Below the pieces are notes generated by a model. It was given only the letters and a program-made list of their open reading frames with translations, did not search any database and was not told where the DNA came from. The position numbers and the translations under genes were made by a program. Below are positions 6,573-13,034 of a stretch of 18,798 nt of DNA, in pieces (positions within the stretch are counted from its first letter, which is position 1; each line of letters opens with the position of its first letter). The stretch comes from JBDREA01 sp043820265 (GTDB lineage Archaea; Altiarchaeota; Altiarchaeia; IMC4; JBDREA01): contig JBDREA010000025.1 of NCBI GenBank assembly GCA_043820265.1, positions 1 to 18,798 of the forward strand, read 5' to 3'.

Positions 6573-7741
6573 ATCTAAGATTTACTCAACCACCAAAAAA
6601 CAGGGTGTTCGATGCCTGCGGCATAGCCGGATTATTCAACTATGGCCTAAAACCTGAGTCAGGAAAAAAAGTCAGATCGATGATAGCATTGATGCGCGAG
6701 CGGGAAAACGGACTTGGAGGAGGATACGCAGCCTATGGACTATTTCCTAAGATGGCTGACCACTACTGCATTCAGCTTCTCCTAGAAGACATCCCAGAAG
6801 AAAAGCCCACCCGGGAACGAGTCGAAGAATTCCTCAAGAAAAAAGCAGACATTGCAAGAGATGAAAAAGTTCCTTTAAACGAAAAAATCATTCCTGAACA
6901 CCCTGAAGTCCACCGCTTCTTCATCACTCCGAGAAACCAAGCCAACCCTGACGAGGACGTGAAAAACCTGGTGATGGAAATAAACGCCTCACTTGACGGT
7001 GCATTCTGCATGAGCTCTGGAAAAAACATGGCAGTTTTCAAAGGAAACGGCTGGGCCGACGAGATTGGACTCTTTTATAAAATCGATGAGCTGAAAGCCT
7101 ATATGTGGACTGCGCACAGCAGATTTCCGACAAACACCCCCGGCTGGTGGGGAGGCGCCCACCCGTTTAACATATTAGGTCACAGCGTAGTGCACAACGG
7201 CGAGATAACAAGCTACGGAACAAATGTCAACTACCTTACAGAGCTTGGCTACGTTTGCACGTTGAAGACAGACACAGAAGTGGTTGCCTACCTATTTGAC
7301 TACCTCATGCGAAAGACGAATTATCCCACAAAAATCGCAGCCCAACTGGCTGCTGCAACCCTTGCACCACCTTATTGGCGAGAAATCGACAGGTTACCAG
7401 AAGACCAGAAACTCTGGTTGACATCCCTTCGGATGATCCACAGGAAGGCAATGGCCAACGGGCCCTTTGCAATAATCATAACGACAAACATGCCCAAGCC
7501 ACTAATGATCGGCCACACAGACAGAAAAAAGCTCAGGCCCTTGATAGGCGCCCAAAGCGCTGACGAATCGACACTTTATATTGCAAGCGAGCTTAATCCG
7601 ATTCACGCAGTCGATGATACAGACGATTATTGGCAGGCCAATCCCGGCCAGCCGATAATCGCAACCACAGAAGGCATCATATCAAGGGGGACTTCAGAAA
7701 GCTTTGACTGGCTTACTAAAAAAAGTCCTGGAGGAAACTAA
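6569..7741 (+). CDS. gltB1: Glutamate synthase, glutamine amidotransferase subunit (GltB1)
   Basis: A 390-residue class II (Ntn-type) amidotransferase. The catalytic nucleophile is Cys17 in DACGIAGLF, exposed after removal of a short propeptide. HSRFPTNTPGWWGGAHPF and the following HNGEI are the glutamine-site motifs of the family. It hydrolyses glutamine and passes ammonia to the FMN subunit encoded next. The chosen start is the GTG at 6569, which overlaps the preceding stop; a second GTG at 6605 would give a propeptide of only four residues and cannot be excluded. As in other archaea, this domain is a separate protein instead of the N-terminus of a 1,500-residue enzyme. Confidence 0.88.
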   Translation: MNLRFTQPPKNRVFDACGIAGLFNYGLKPESGKKVRSMIALMRERENGLGGGYAAYGLFPKMADHYCIQLLLEDIPEEKPTRERVEEFLKKKADIARDEKVPLNEKIIPEHPEVHRFFITPRNQANPDEDVKNLVMEINASLDGAFCMSSGKNMAVFKGNGWADEIGLFYKIDELKAYMWTAHSRFPTNTPGWWGGAHPFNILGHSVVHNGEITSYGTNVNYLTELGYVCTLKTDTEVVAYLFDYLMRKTNYPTKIAAQLAAATLAPPYWREIDRLPEDQKLWLTSLRMIHRKAMANGPFAIIITTNMPKPLMIGHTDRKKLRPLIGAQSADESTLYIASELNPIHAVDDTDDYWQANPGQPIIATTEGIISRGTSESFDWLTKKSPGGN

Positions 7742-7742
7742 A

Positions 7743-9269
7743 TTGAAAGAAGAACTCTCAAACGTCACAGATCATCCCCGGCCTAGGTTCAAGGTAGCCA
7801 TTTCTATGGATGAATGCCAGAAATGCGGAAGATGCGCCACAAACTGCACATTTGACTGCATCCACTGGGACGATGAAAGAGACATCCCCTTTGTGGACGA
7901 ACCCAGAAACTGTGTCGCCTGCCAAAGATGCGTCACCTTTTGTCCCCGAGACTGCATTACAATAGAAGATTTCCCGGTACAATACGCACCGCATGCGAAC
8001 TGGACGCCTTATCACCTGAGATACATAAAAGAGCAGGCAGCCACCGGAGGGGTAATATTGTCCGGGATGGGTAGAGACCTGCCCGCCCCCACTATATTTG
8101 ATTTCCTTGTCTGGGATGCTTGTCAGGTCACAAATCCAAGCCTTGACTCGCTCAGAGAGCCCGTCGAAACAAGGACTTATCTTGGAAGAAAACCAGAAAT
8201 GCTTCCTCTGAATTCTAAGGGAAAGATCGATGAATCGGAGATTCCTGCCAACGTCAAATTGAACCTGCCACTTTTCATAGGCCACATGAGCCTTGGAAGC
8301 CTAAGCCACCAGGTCATTACTGCGATGTATCGGGCGATGGGTGAAGTCGGCTCACTTCTTGGGACAGGCGAAGGGGGCATACACCAGGATCACTACCCCT
8401 ACAGGAAGAACGCACTAGCAGAGATTGCATCCGGCAGGTTCGGTGTCGGACCAGAGTACCTTGAAAGCGCGGCCCTCGAAATCAAGATAGGTCAGGGAGC
8501 AAAGCCAGGCCACGGAGGACAGCTTCCAGGTGAAAAAGTCAACGAACTCATAGTCGAGTCAAGGGGGATCCCCCTGGGATCAGATGCGTTCAGCCCAAAT
8601 CCACAACACGACATCTACAGCATCGAAGACCTAAAGACATTGATCGCAGCGCTACACGAAGCGACCGAATACAAAGTCCCGGTCGGCGTAAAGATTGCTG
8701 CCGTGAACAATTCAGCAGCCATCGCTTCAGGCATCGTCAGAGCAGATGCTGACTTTATAACAATAGACGGATTTCGGGGCGGAACCGGAGCTGCACCAAG
8801 AGTCCTAAGAGACAATGCAGGAATCCCGATCGAATTGGCAATCGCAGCCGTCGATCAGGCCTTGACAAAGGAGGGTATCAGACACAAAGTGACTCTTGTT
8901 GCGGGCGGAAGTCTCAGAAGCGCAGCAGACCTCATAAAGATTTTGGCTCTCGGAGCAGACGTCGGGATGGTGGGCACAGCAGCCCTCATCGCAGTCGGAT
9001 GCACGGTCTGCCAGCAGTGCGCGACAGGATTATGCGCGTGGGGGATAACGACGAACGATCCGATAATAAGCCAGAGAATGGATGTCGATTGGGCGACCCA
9101 GAGAATCGTTAACATGTTTCACAGCTGGGACGAGGAACTCAAAGAAGTACTCGGGACAATGGGGATAGACGCAGTGGAATCATTTGTCGGAAACAGAGAC
9201 AGGCTAAGATACATTGGGCCAAACCCCCAGGAAGCTGAGATTCTAGGGGTGAAACACGCAGGAGACTAG
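7743..9269 (+). CDS. gltB2: Glutamate synthase, ferredoxin-FMN synthase subunit (GltB2)
   Basis: About 508 residues. I place the start at the TTG at 7743 because GGAGG at 7730-7734 lies eight bases before it; a TTG at 7704 without such a site would overlap gltB1. An N-terminal 2x[4Fe-4S] ferredoxin domain has Cys25/28/31/35 and Cys57/60/63/67. The FMN-binding barrel follows, with KPGHGGQLPG, the FMN-phosphate region around IDGFRGGTGAAP, and a Cys-rich segment (Cys420, 423, 426, 431, ending GLCAWGITT) matching the [3Fe-4S] site of glutamate synthases. It converts 2-oxoglutarate plus ammonia to glutamate using electrons delivered through its clusters. The fused ferredoxin domain is typical of archaeal enzymes. 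Confidence 0.9.
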   Translation: MKEELSNVTDHPRPRFKVAISMDECQKCGRCATNCTFDCIHWDDERDIPFVDEPRNCVACQRCVTFCPRDCITIEDFPVQYAPHANWTPYHLRYIKEQAATGGVILSGMGRDLPAPTIFDFLVWDACQVTNPSLDSLREPVETRTYLGRKPEMLPLNSKGKIDESEIPANVKLNLPLFIGHMSLGSLSHQVITAMYRAMGEVGSLLGTGEGGIHQDHYPYRKNALAEIASGRFGVGPEYLESAALEIKIGQGAKPGHGGQLPGEKVNELIVESRGIPLGSDAFSPNPQHDIYSIEDLKTLIAALHEATEYKVPVGVKIAAVNNSAAIASGIVRADADFITIDGFRGGTGAAPRVLRDNAGIPIELAIAAVDQALTKEGIRHKVTLVAGGSLRSAADLIKILALGADVGMVGTAALIAVGCTVCQQCATGLCAWGITTNDPIISQRMDVDWATQRIVNMFHSWDEELKEVLGTMGIDAVESFVGNRDRLRYIGPNPQEAEILGVKHAGD

Positions 9270-9273
9270 AGAC

Positions 9274-10125
9274 ATGGAAGATCAAGCGGAAAAAAAGACG
9301 ATAACAATTGATGCCAATGAGGCAGGGAATCGGCTCCACCATAAAGACTTGAATAAGAAAATCCGAGCAGCCGTAAAAAACGGGGCCAAACACATCACAG
9401 TAAAAAATGTTTGCGGGCAAAGATTCATTGGCGCAGGAATCTCATCAGATGATCTAACCATCGAAGTGGAAGGTGACGCTGGATTAGATCTCGGAGTATT
9501 CTCTTCTGGGATAAAGATCATAGTCCACGGATCAAGCGAATATCTTCTCGGAAACACATTGAACAAAGGAGAACTCATCGTCTACGGCTCGAGCTGGGAC
9601 ATCACTGGCATGGGCGCCAAAGGCGGGACAATCTATGTGATGGGTAACGGCGGTTCCCGGATCGGGATCCACATGAAAGAGTTTCACAAGGAAAAGCCCC
9701 TCATCGTCTACGGCGGCACAGTCAAGCAGTTTCTGGGAGAATACATGGCGGGGGGAAACATAGTCGTACTGGGCCTCGACTTTTCAGAAGCGCTTCCGAA
9801 AAACAAGAACGTAATACAAAAAAAGGACATCGATCCGAAAAAAATAAAACACGCATCTGAGCCAGTTGCACAATCCGACCTCGGTGCAGGGATTCACGGC
9901 GGAGCCATCTATGTCCGAGGAGAAGTACCCGACGAGTTGCTCGGAGTTTACGCGACAAAAAAAGAATTCAGCGAAGAAGACAAAAAAATCCTTGAACCAA
10001 TCTGGAAAAAATTCCAAGAATACTTCAACACACCCCTCGAACTGATTGCACACGACAACTACACAAAAATAGTCCCTTACTCATCAAGGCCATTCGGGAA
10101 AGCATACACGAACACGCCTATCTAG
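9274..10125 (+). CDS. gltB3: Glutamate synthase, GXGXG beta-helix subunit (GltB3)
   Basis: A 283-residue protein dominated by the GXGXG right-handed beta-helix (about residues 60-180, with repeated Gly-rich turns such as GAKGGTIYVMGNGGSRIG and EYMAGGNIVVLG) that forms the C-terminal structural domain of glutamate synthase; similar domains occur in FwdC/FmdC. Its place in the operon favours glutamate synthase. GGAG at 9261-9264 lies nine bases before the ATG, and only four bases separate it from gltB2. The last 36 bases (10090-10125) are repeated at 10770-10805 beyond the VapBC module. The TAG stop lies in a CTAG that also gives the convergent vapC its stop. Confidence 0.88.
   Translation: MEDQAEKKTITIDANEAGNRLHHKDLNKKIRAAVKNGAKHITVKNVCGQRFIGAGISSDDLTIEVEGDAGLDLGVFSSGIKIIVHGSSEYLLGNTLNKGELIVYGSSWDITGMGAKGGTIYVMGNGGSRIGIHMKEFHKEKPLIVYGGTVKQFLGEYMAGGNIVVLGLDFSEALPKNKNVIQKKDIDPKKIKHASEPVAQSDLGAGIHGGAIYVRGEVPDELLGVYATKKEFSEEDKKILEPIWKKFQEYFNTPLELIAHDNYTKIVPYSSRPFGKAYTNTPI
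10090..10125 (+). repeat. gltB3 3'-end direct repeat, functional copy
   Basis: The last 11 codons and stop of gltB3 (encoding PFGKAYTNTPI) match 10770-10805 at 34 of 36 bases. Both differences are synonymous (Pro CCT/CCG, Ile ATC/ATT). Similarity begins abruptly at 10090. Confidence 0.92.
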
Positions 10126-10505
10126 ATTAGTATTGCCTCTTTTATGTCTTTGAAGTGTTGGTCTCCTGTGAGGATTTTGGCTTTGTATCGTTTGGCTGTT
10201 GTGAGAAGCAGGCTGTCGACTAATCCCCAGTTTTTCATGGTTTTTCGTTTTTCGGCGCTGGTTTTTCCGGCTTGGATGGCGTCTTCTTGGTTGGGTTGGG
10301 TCACGCGACTCCGGGATAAGATGAATGAGAAGTCGTCGTTGAATTCAAGTTTGTTTCTATGATAGTACACTGAGAGTTCGGCGAGGTTTTCGAGTAGTGT
10401 GAAAAGTTCGTATCGACTGGATTCGATGTATTTTGCTGCTGCTGATCCTCGTTCGTTGCCCTTGAAGTATTCTATCCAGGCGAAGGCGTCTACAAAAATC
10501 TTCAT
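10122..10505 (-). CDS. vapC: VapC-type PIN-domain toxin
   Basis: A 127-residue PIN nuclease of normal VapC length. Active-site acids: Asp6 (FVDAFAWIEYF), Glu43 (LAELSVYY), Asp97 (GLVDSLLL) and Asp115 (ILTGDQHF). VapC toxins cut specific RNAs, often initiator tRNA or the sarcin-ricin loop; the target here is unknown. A GGTGA ribosome-binding site (minus strand, 10517-10513) lies seven bases before the ATG at 10505, and 12 bases separate it from vapB. Its last codon and stop are made from the gltB3 end: the palindromic CTAG at 10122-10125 reads as stop on both strands. This intimate junction suggests the module and the adjoining gltB3 end arrived together. Confidence 0.85.
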   Translation of the reverse strand: MKIFVDAFAWIEYFKGNERGSAAAKYIESSRYELFTLLENLAELSVYYHRNKLEFNDDFSFILSRSRVTQPNQEDAIQAGKTSAEKRKTMKNWGLVDSLLLTTAKRYKAKILTGDQHFKDIKEAILI

Positions 10506-10517
10506 CGTAAAGTCACC

Positions 10518-10724
10518 TTACATTCGGTGTTCCGGTTCGTGTTTGAAGGTGGGGGTCGTTTTTCCGCGTAGGCTTCCGAACCTGCTCTTCTCATATACTT
10601 TTTTAATCTGGGTTGTCACTTGGTCACCCTCGTGGACGTGTCTTGCATCCAACTCCTTCTTCGGTACGATAATGCCGTAGGAGTTCCCAATCCTTCTGAC
10701 CTTCCCGATAAAAACCGAGTCCAT
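10518..10724 (-). CDS. vapB: VapB-type antitoxin, SpoVT/AbrB fold
   Basis: A 68-residue protein with an N-terminal swapped-hairpin (AbrB-like) DNA-binding domain, about residues 5-45 (VRRIGNSYGIIVPKKELDA, then a GDQV segment), and a basic C-terminal tail of about 20 residues expected to wrap around the toxin. It is the first gene of the module, the normal antitoxin-first order. The start codon is part of the palindrome CATGTTAAAACATG at 10722-10735, likely its own operator. Confidence 0.85.
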   Translation of the reverse strand: MDSVFIGKVRRIGNSYGIIVPKKELDARHVHEGDQVTTQIKKVYEKSRFGSLRGKTTPTFKHEPEHRM

Positions 10725-10769
10725 GTTAAAACATGCAAGTTATAACTATAAAAATCAGATAGATAATCA
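10722..10769 (-). promoter_or_regulatory. vapBC promoter with operator palindrome over the start codon
   Basis: On the minus strand a TATA-like TTTTTATA (about 10755-10748) lies about 25-30 bases before the vapB ATG, implying a nearly leaderless message. A perfect 6+2+6 inverted repeat, CATGTT-AA-AACATG (10722-10735), includes the ATG and the probable transcription start. AbrB-fold antitoxins usually repress their own promoter by binding such dyads. Binding is inferred. Confidence 0.55.
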
Positions 10770-10805
10770 CCATTCGGGAAAGCATACACGAACACGCCGA
10801 TTTAG
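10770..10805 (+). pseudogene. Stranded gltB3 3'-end remnant
   Basis: It encodes the last 11 residues of GltB3 (PFGKAYTNTPI) and a TAG stop, in frame with itself, with no gene body upstream. It differs from the functional copy at two synonymous positions. It lies 6 bases before the stop of the convergent membrane-protein gene. It marks the likely original gltB3 end before the VapBC module appeared. Confidence 0.85.
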
Positions 10806-10811
10806 GGGGGG

Positions 10812-11465
10812 TTAATCTCGTTTCCTTTTTAGCTTTCTGTAAACAAAAAATATTATTAGGGTGAAGATTATCCCAATCGGCAGGCCTAGAAAAAGTATTG
10901 TGTTTATTGTGGCAATATACTGGCATTGGTATCGGTTGGGAAATATTAGAAGCCAATCGCCCATCCTCTCGTATGCATCGTAGGAACATTCTGTTGCATC
11001 GTTGGTGGTTTCTTGAAGTTCTGCCTCCCGCTTCTCGGTGTAGGGCTCGATGAGAACCTCCCGCTCGCCTTCGCGTGTGACGGCCTCAGAAATGACCGCC
11101 TTCACTCCCGGGTCGTTGGGGCATATCCTGTCCATCGCTTCGAAAAAGTCATCGATGACAGGGGGCTTCAGGATTTGGGTGGGTACGACGCGTAAGTTAT
11201 ACTCACCGTTATTCTTCTCAATGACGACAAGTTGTCTAATGCCTGGCAAATTCAAGTCAAAATACACGCTCCCCGGTTTGCCCGAAATATTTATCGAGCA
11301 TTCCTCGTTGATGCATGTCAGATAATTCTCTAAAAGCGTTTCATTAACTTGGCAGGAGATGACAAGGTGGGGTGCTACTAATGTTGTAGCATGAGATTCA
11401 GAAGACAACACTACAGCTAATCCAAAAAATATTAAGATAGAAAAAACCATCCGAAAGGGATTCAT
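10812..11465 (-). CDS. Predicted type I membrane protein of unknown function
   Basis: 217 residues from the ATG at 11465 (an adjacent TTG at 11468 is also possible). It starts with a hydrophobic signal segment (about residues 6-25, ending near SESHA), has an outside region of about 150 residues with several Cys (VISCQ, LTCINEEC, RICPND, ECSYD, YQCQY) that could form disulphides, and a single C-terminal membrane helix (about 185-207) followed by the basic tail RKLKRKRD. This topology puts the middle part outside the cell. I recognise no family. Before the VapBC insertion its stop probably lay 6 bases from the gltB3 stop. Confidence 0.65.
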   Translation of the reverse strand: MNPFRMVFSILIFFGLAVVLSSESHATTLVAPHLVISCQVNETLLENYLTCINEECSINISGKPGSVYFDLNLPGIRQLVVIEKNNGEYNLRVVPTQILKPPVIDDFFEAMDRICPNDPGVKAVISEAVTREGEREVLIEPYTEKREAELQETTNDATECSYDAYERMGDWLLIFPNRYQCQYIATINTILFLGLPIGIIFTLIIFFVYRKLKRKRD

Positions 11466-11468
11466 CAA

Positions 11469-11517
11469 TAAACCTATCTATTCTACTATTAAAAAAATCA
11501 TAATCCAAGACACTATC
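11469..11517 (-). promoter_or_regulatory. T-rich gap: terminator of nnr and/or promoter of the membrane-protein gene
   Basis: On the minus strand, after the nnr stop, a run of seven T (11497-11491) followed by AATAG could end nnr transcripts or serve as the TATA region of the next gene, whose ATG is about 26 bases further on. The two roles cannot be told apart by eye. Confidence 0.35.
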
Positions 11518-12972
11518 CTAAGCATATGAGCAACTTTCCTTTATCGCTTGGGGGATCTTTTCTATGACATCTTTTGCTGTGAGTCCGATTCCCAATTCAG
11601 TTTCTGCGAGGTCTCCAGCGAGTCCTGTTAGAAATGCTCCGGCATAAGCGGATTTTTTAGTATCTTTGTTTTGCGCGAGTAATCCACCAATAACTCCCGC
11701 CAGCACATCTCCTGTTCCGCCGACTGTCATTGAGGGATTGCCAGTATTATTGAATCTGACTTCTCCTTTACAACCTATCAAATCGACTGCTCCTTTGAGA
11801 ACGATTGTGGCAGGAATTTTTTCGCTGTATTTTTTAACCAATCCAACTCTGTCCTCGAGGGGGGGTTCTTTTTCGGTTTGGGCCCAGTAGCCTCCGAGGC
11901 TGTCTTCCTGTTTTTTTTCTTCGCTGAACAATGCGAGGAATTCTCCGAAGTGGGGTGTTAATATGTGATTTTCTTTCAGGTCTTTTTTATCGATGAGATG
12001 TAACGCATCTGCGTCAAAGACTATTGGCTTATCAGCTTTTTTGATTAATTTATCGACTGCCTTTTTCGTTTCCTTTTCCCGCGCTAAGCCGTTGCCGATG
12101 ACAAGGGCATCATATGGGAGTGCAAGAATTTTATCAACATCATCTTCGCTTACAAATTCAGATGAACCCAGCGGATACACCATTAGAGTTGGATCATTTG
12201 TTAGTTTATCAGCGCAGTATTTCGGTGTAGCAATCGTCACCAAATCGCATCCGGACCTTAAAGCAGCTTGTCCAACCAGAGCTGGTGTTCCCCAGTATCT
12301 CTTTGATCCACCTACTATCAGAAGCCTTCCGAATTCACCTTTGTGTTCAAATCCAGTTCTTTTGGGGAGTGCTTCCCAGACATCCCCTGGACCGCAATGC
12401 GTTTCTGCTTCCTTGGGGATCCCAATGTCTGCTACTACTGCATCCTTTATTTTTGATGAATGAAATGAAATGGTAATGTCAGCTTTAACTGAAACATCAT
12501 CTCCTCCAGTTGGGATATCTACTGCGATCTTTTTACCTTTGAAGGAATTGATCACAGAAACGAGACTTCTAACCGGCTCCCTTAAATTTCCTGAAATCCC
12601 GACTCCGATGAGTGCGTCTATAACGCAGTCGCAGTCCTTTATCTCTCCTTTGATTTCTGATGACTGAGCGGAATCGTAGACGTAGCTGATCTTAATCGAG
12701 GATAGTTTATTGAGAATGTCGAGGTTGTGCTGAGCATCGTTCGTCCTTTCTCCTCTCAACGAGTAGACAGTAATCTTCTTACCTAAACCGGCAAGGTGCC
12801 TTGCCGCGACAAATCCGTCGCCTCCGTTGTTCCCGGTCCCGCAAAAGATCGCGATTTTCTTACAATCAGAACCATGCTTTGCGACAACCGCACCCGCATT
12901 CTCCATCAACTGCAAGGTGGTAACGCCAAGCCAGCGGGCGTTCATGTCGATTGCTTTAGATGAAAGGGCCAT
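11518..12972 (-). CDS. nnr: Bifunctional NAD(P)HX epimerase / ADP-dependent NAD(P)HX dehydratase
   Basis: 484 residues with both domains fused. The N-terminal YjeF_N epimerase domain (about 1-200) has QLMENAG (21-27) and the nucleotide-binding GTGNNGGDG (45-53). The C-terminal ribokinase-like dehydratase domain (about 205-484) has LLIVGGSKRYWGTPAL, VFDADAL, LTPHFGEF and GGTGDVLAG (about 418-426). Together they repair hydrated NADH and NADPH, which form by heat or enzyme side reactions. I place the start at the ATG at 12972 (MALSSKAIDMNARWLG), which agrees with the usual N-terminus; a TTG at 13002 would add ten hydrophobic residues with no family match. It is downstream of cdc48 on the same strand with a 62-base gap. 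Confidence 0.9.
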   Translation of the reverse strand: MALSSKAIDMNARWLGVTTLQLMENAGAVVAKHGSDCKKIAIFCGTGNNGGDGFVAARHLAGLGKKITVYSLRGERTNDAQHNLDILNKLSSIKISYVYDSAQSSEIKGEIKDCDCVIDALIGVGISGNLREPVRSLVSVINSFKGKKIAVDIPTGGDDVSVKADITISFHSSKIKDAVVADIGIPKEAETHCGPGDVWEALPKRTGFEHKGEFGRLLIVGGSKRYWGTPALVGQAALRSGCDLVTIATPKYCADKLTNDPTLMVYPLGSSEFVSEDDVDKILALPYDALVIGNGLAREKETKKAVDKLIKKADKPIVFDADALHLIDKKDLKENHILTPHFGEFLALFSEEKKQEDSLGGYWAQTEKEPPLEDRVGLVKKYSEKIPATIVLKGAVDLIGCKGEVRFNNTGNPSMTVGGTGDVLAGVIGGLLAQNKDTKKSAYAGAFLTGLAGDLAETELGIGLTAKDVIEKIPQAIKESCSYA

Positions 12973-13034
12973 ATTTGGAAAAACATATAGCAGAAAGAAC
13001 AATAAAAAGAAGAGAAGAAATAAAAAGGGAAAAA
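12973..13034 (-). terminator. Pyrimidine/T-rich gap after cdc48, also holding the nnr promoter
   Basis: Directly after the cdc48 stop, the minus strand reads several T4-T5 runs (about 13034-13005), typical of archaeal intrinsic termination. Nearer nnr, CTATATG (about 12990-12984) is a weak TATA-like element only 12-18 bases from the nnr ATG, so the nnr promoter call is uncertain. Confidence 0.4.

Larger units (their letters stand above)
10126..10769 (-). mobile_element. VapBC cassette inserted between two copies of the gltB3 3' end
   Basis: About 644 bases holding vapC, vapB and their promoter are enclosed by the functional gltB3 end and a second gltB3 end with its own stop. The repeat period is 680 bases. 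The outer copy is 6 bases from the stop of the convergent membrane-protein gene, which looks like the original gene neighbourhood. No recombinase gene fits in the segment. The mobile call is inference, strengthened by the same arrangement at radB. Confidence 0.55.

Noticed and set aside
7758..8285. 175-codon minus-strand frame opposite gltB2
   Set aside because: It lies wholly within the well-supported gltB2 coding region, shows no family motif, and is a shadow of biased codon use.
11993..12463. 156-codon plus-strand frame opposite nnr
   Set aside because: Antisense to the conserved dehydratase domain; its composition (Ser/Pro/Thr-rich) is that of a reverse-frame artefact.
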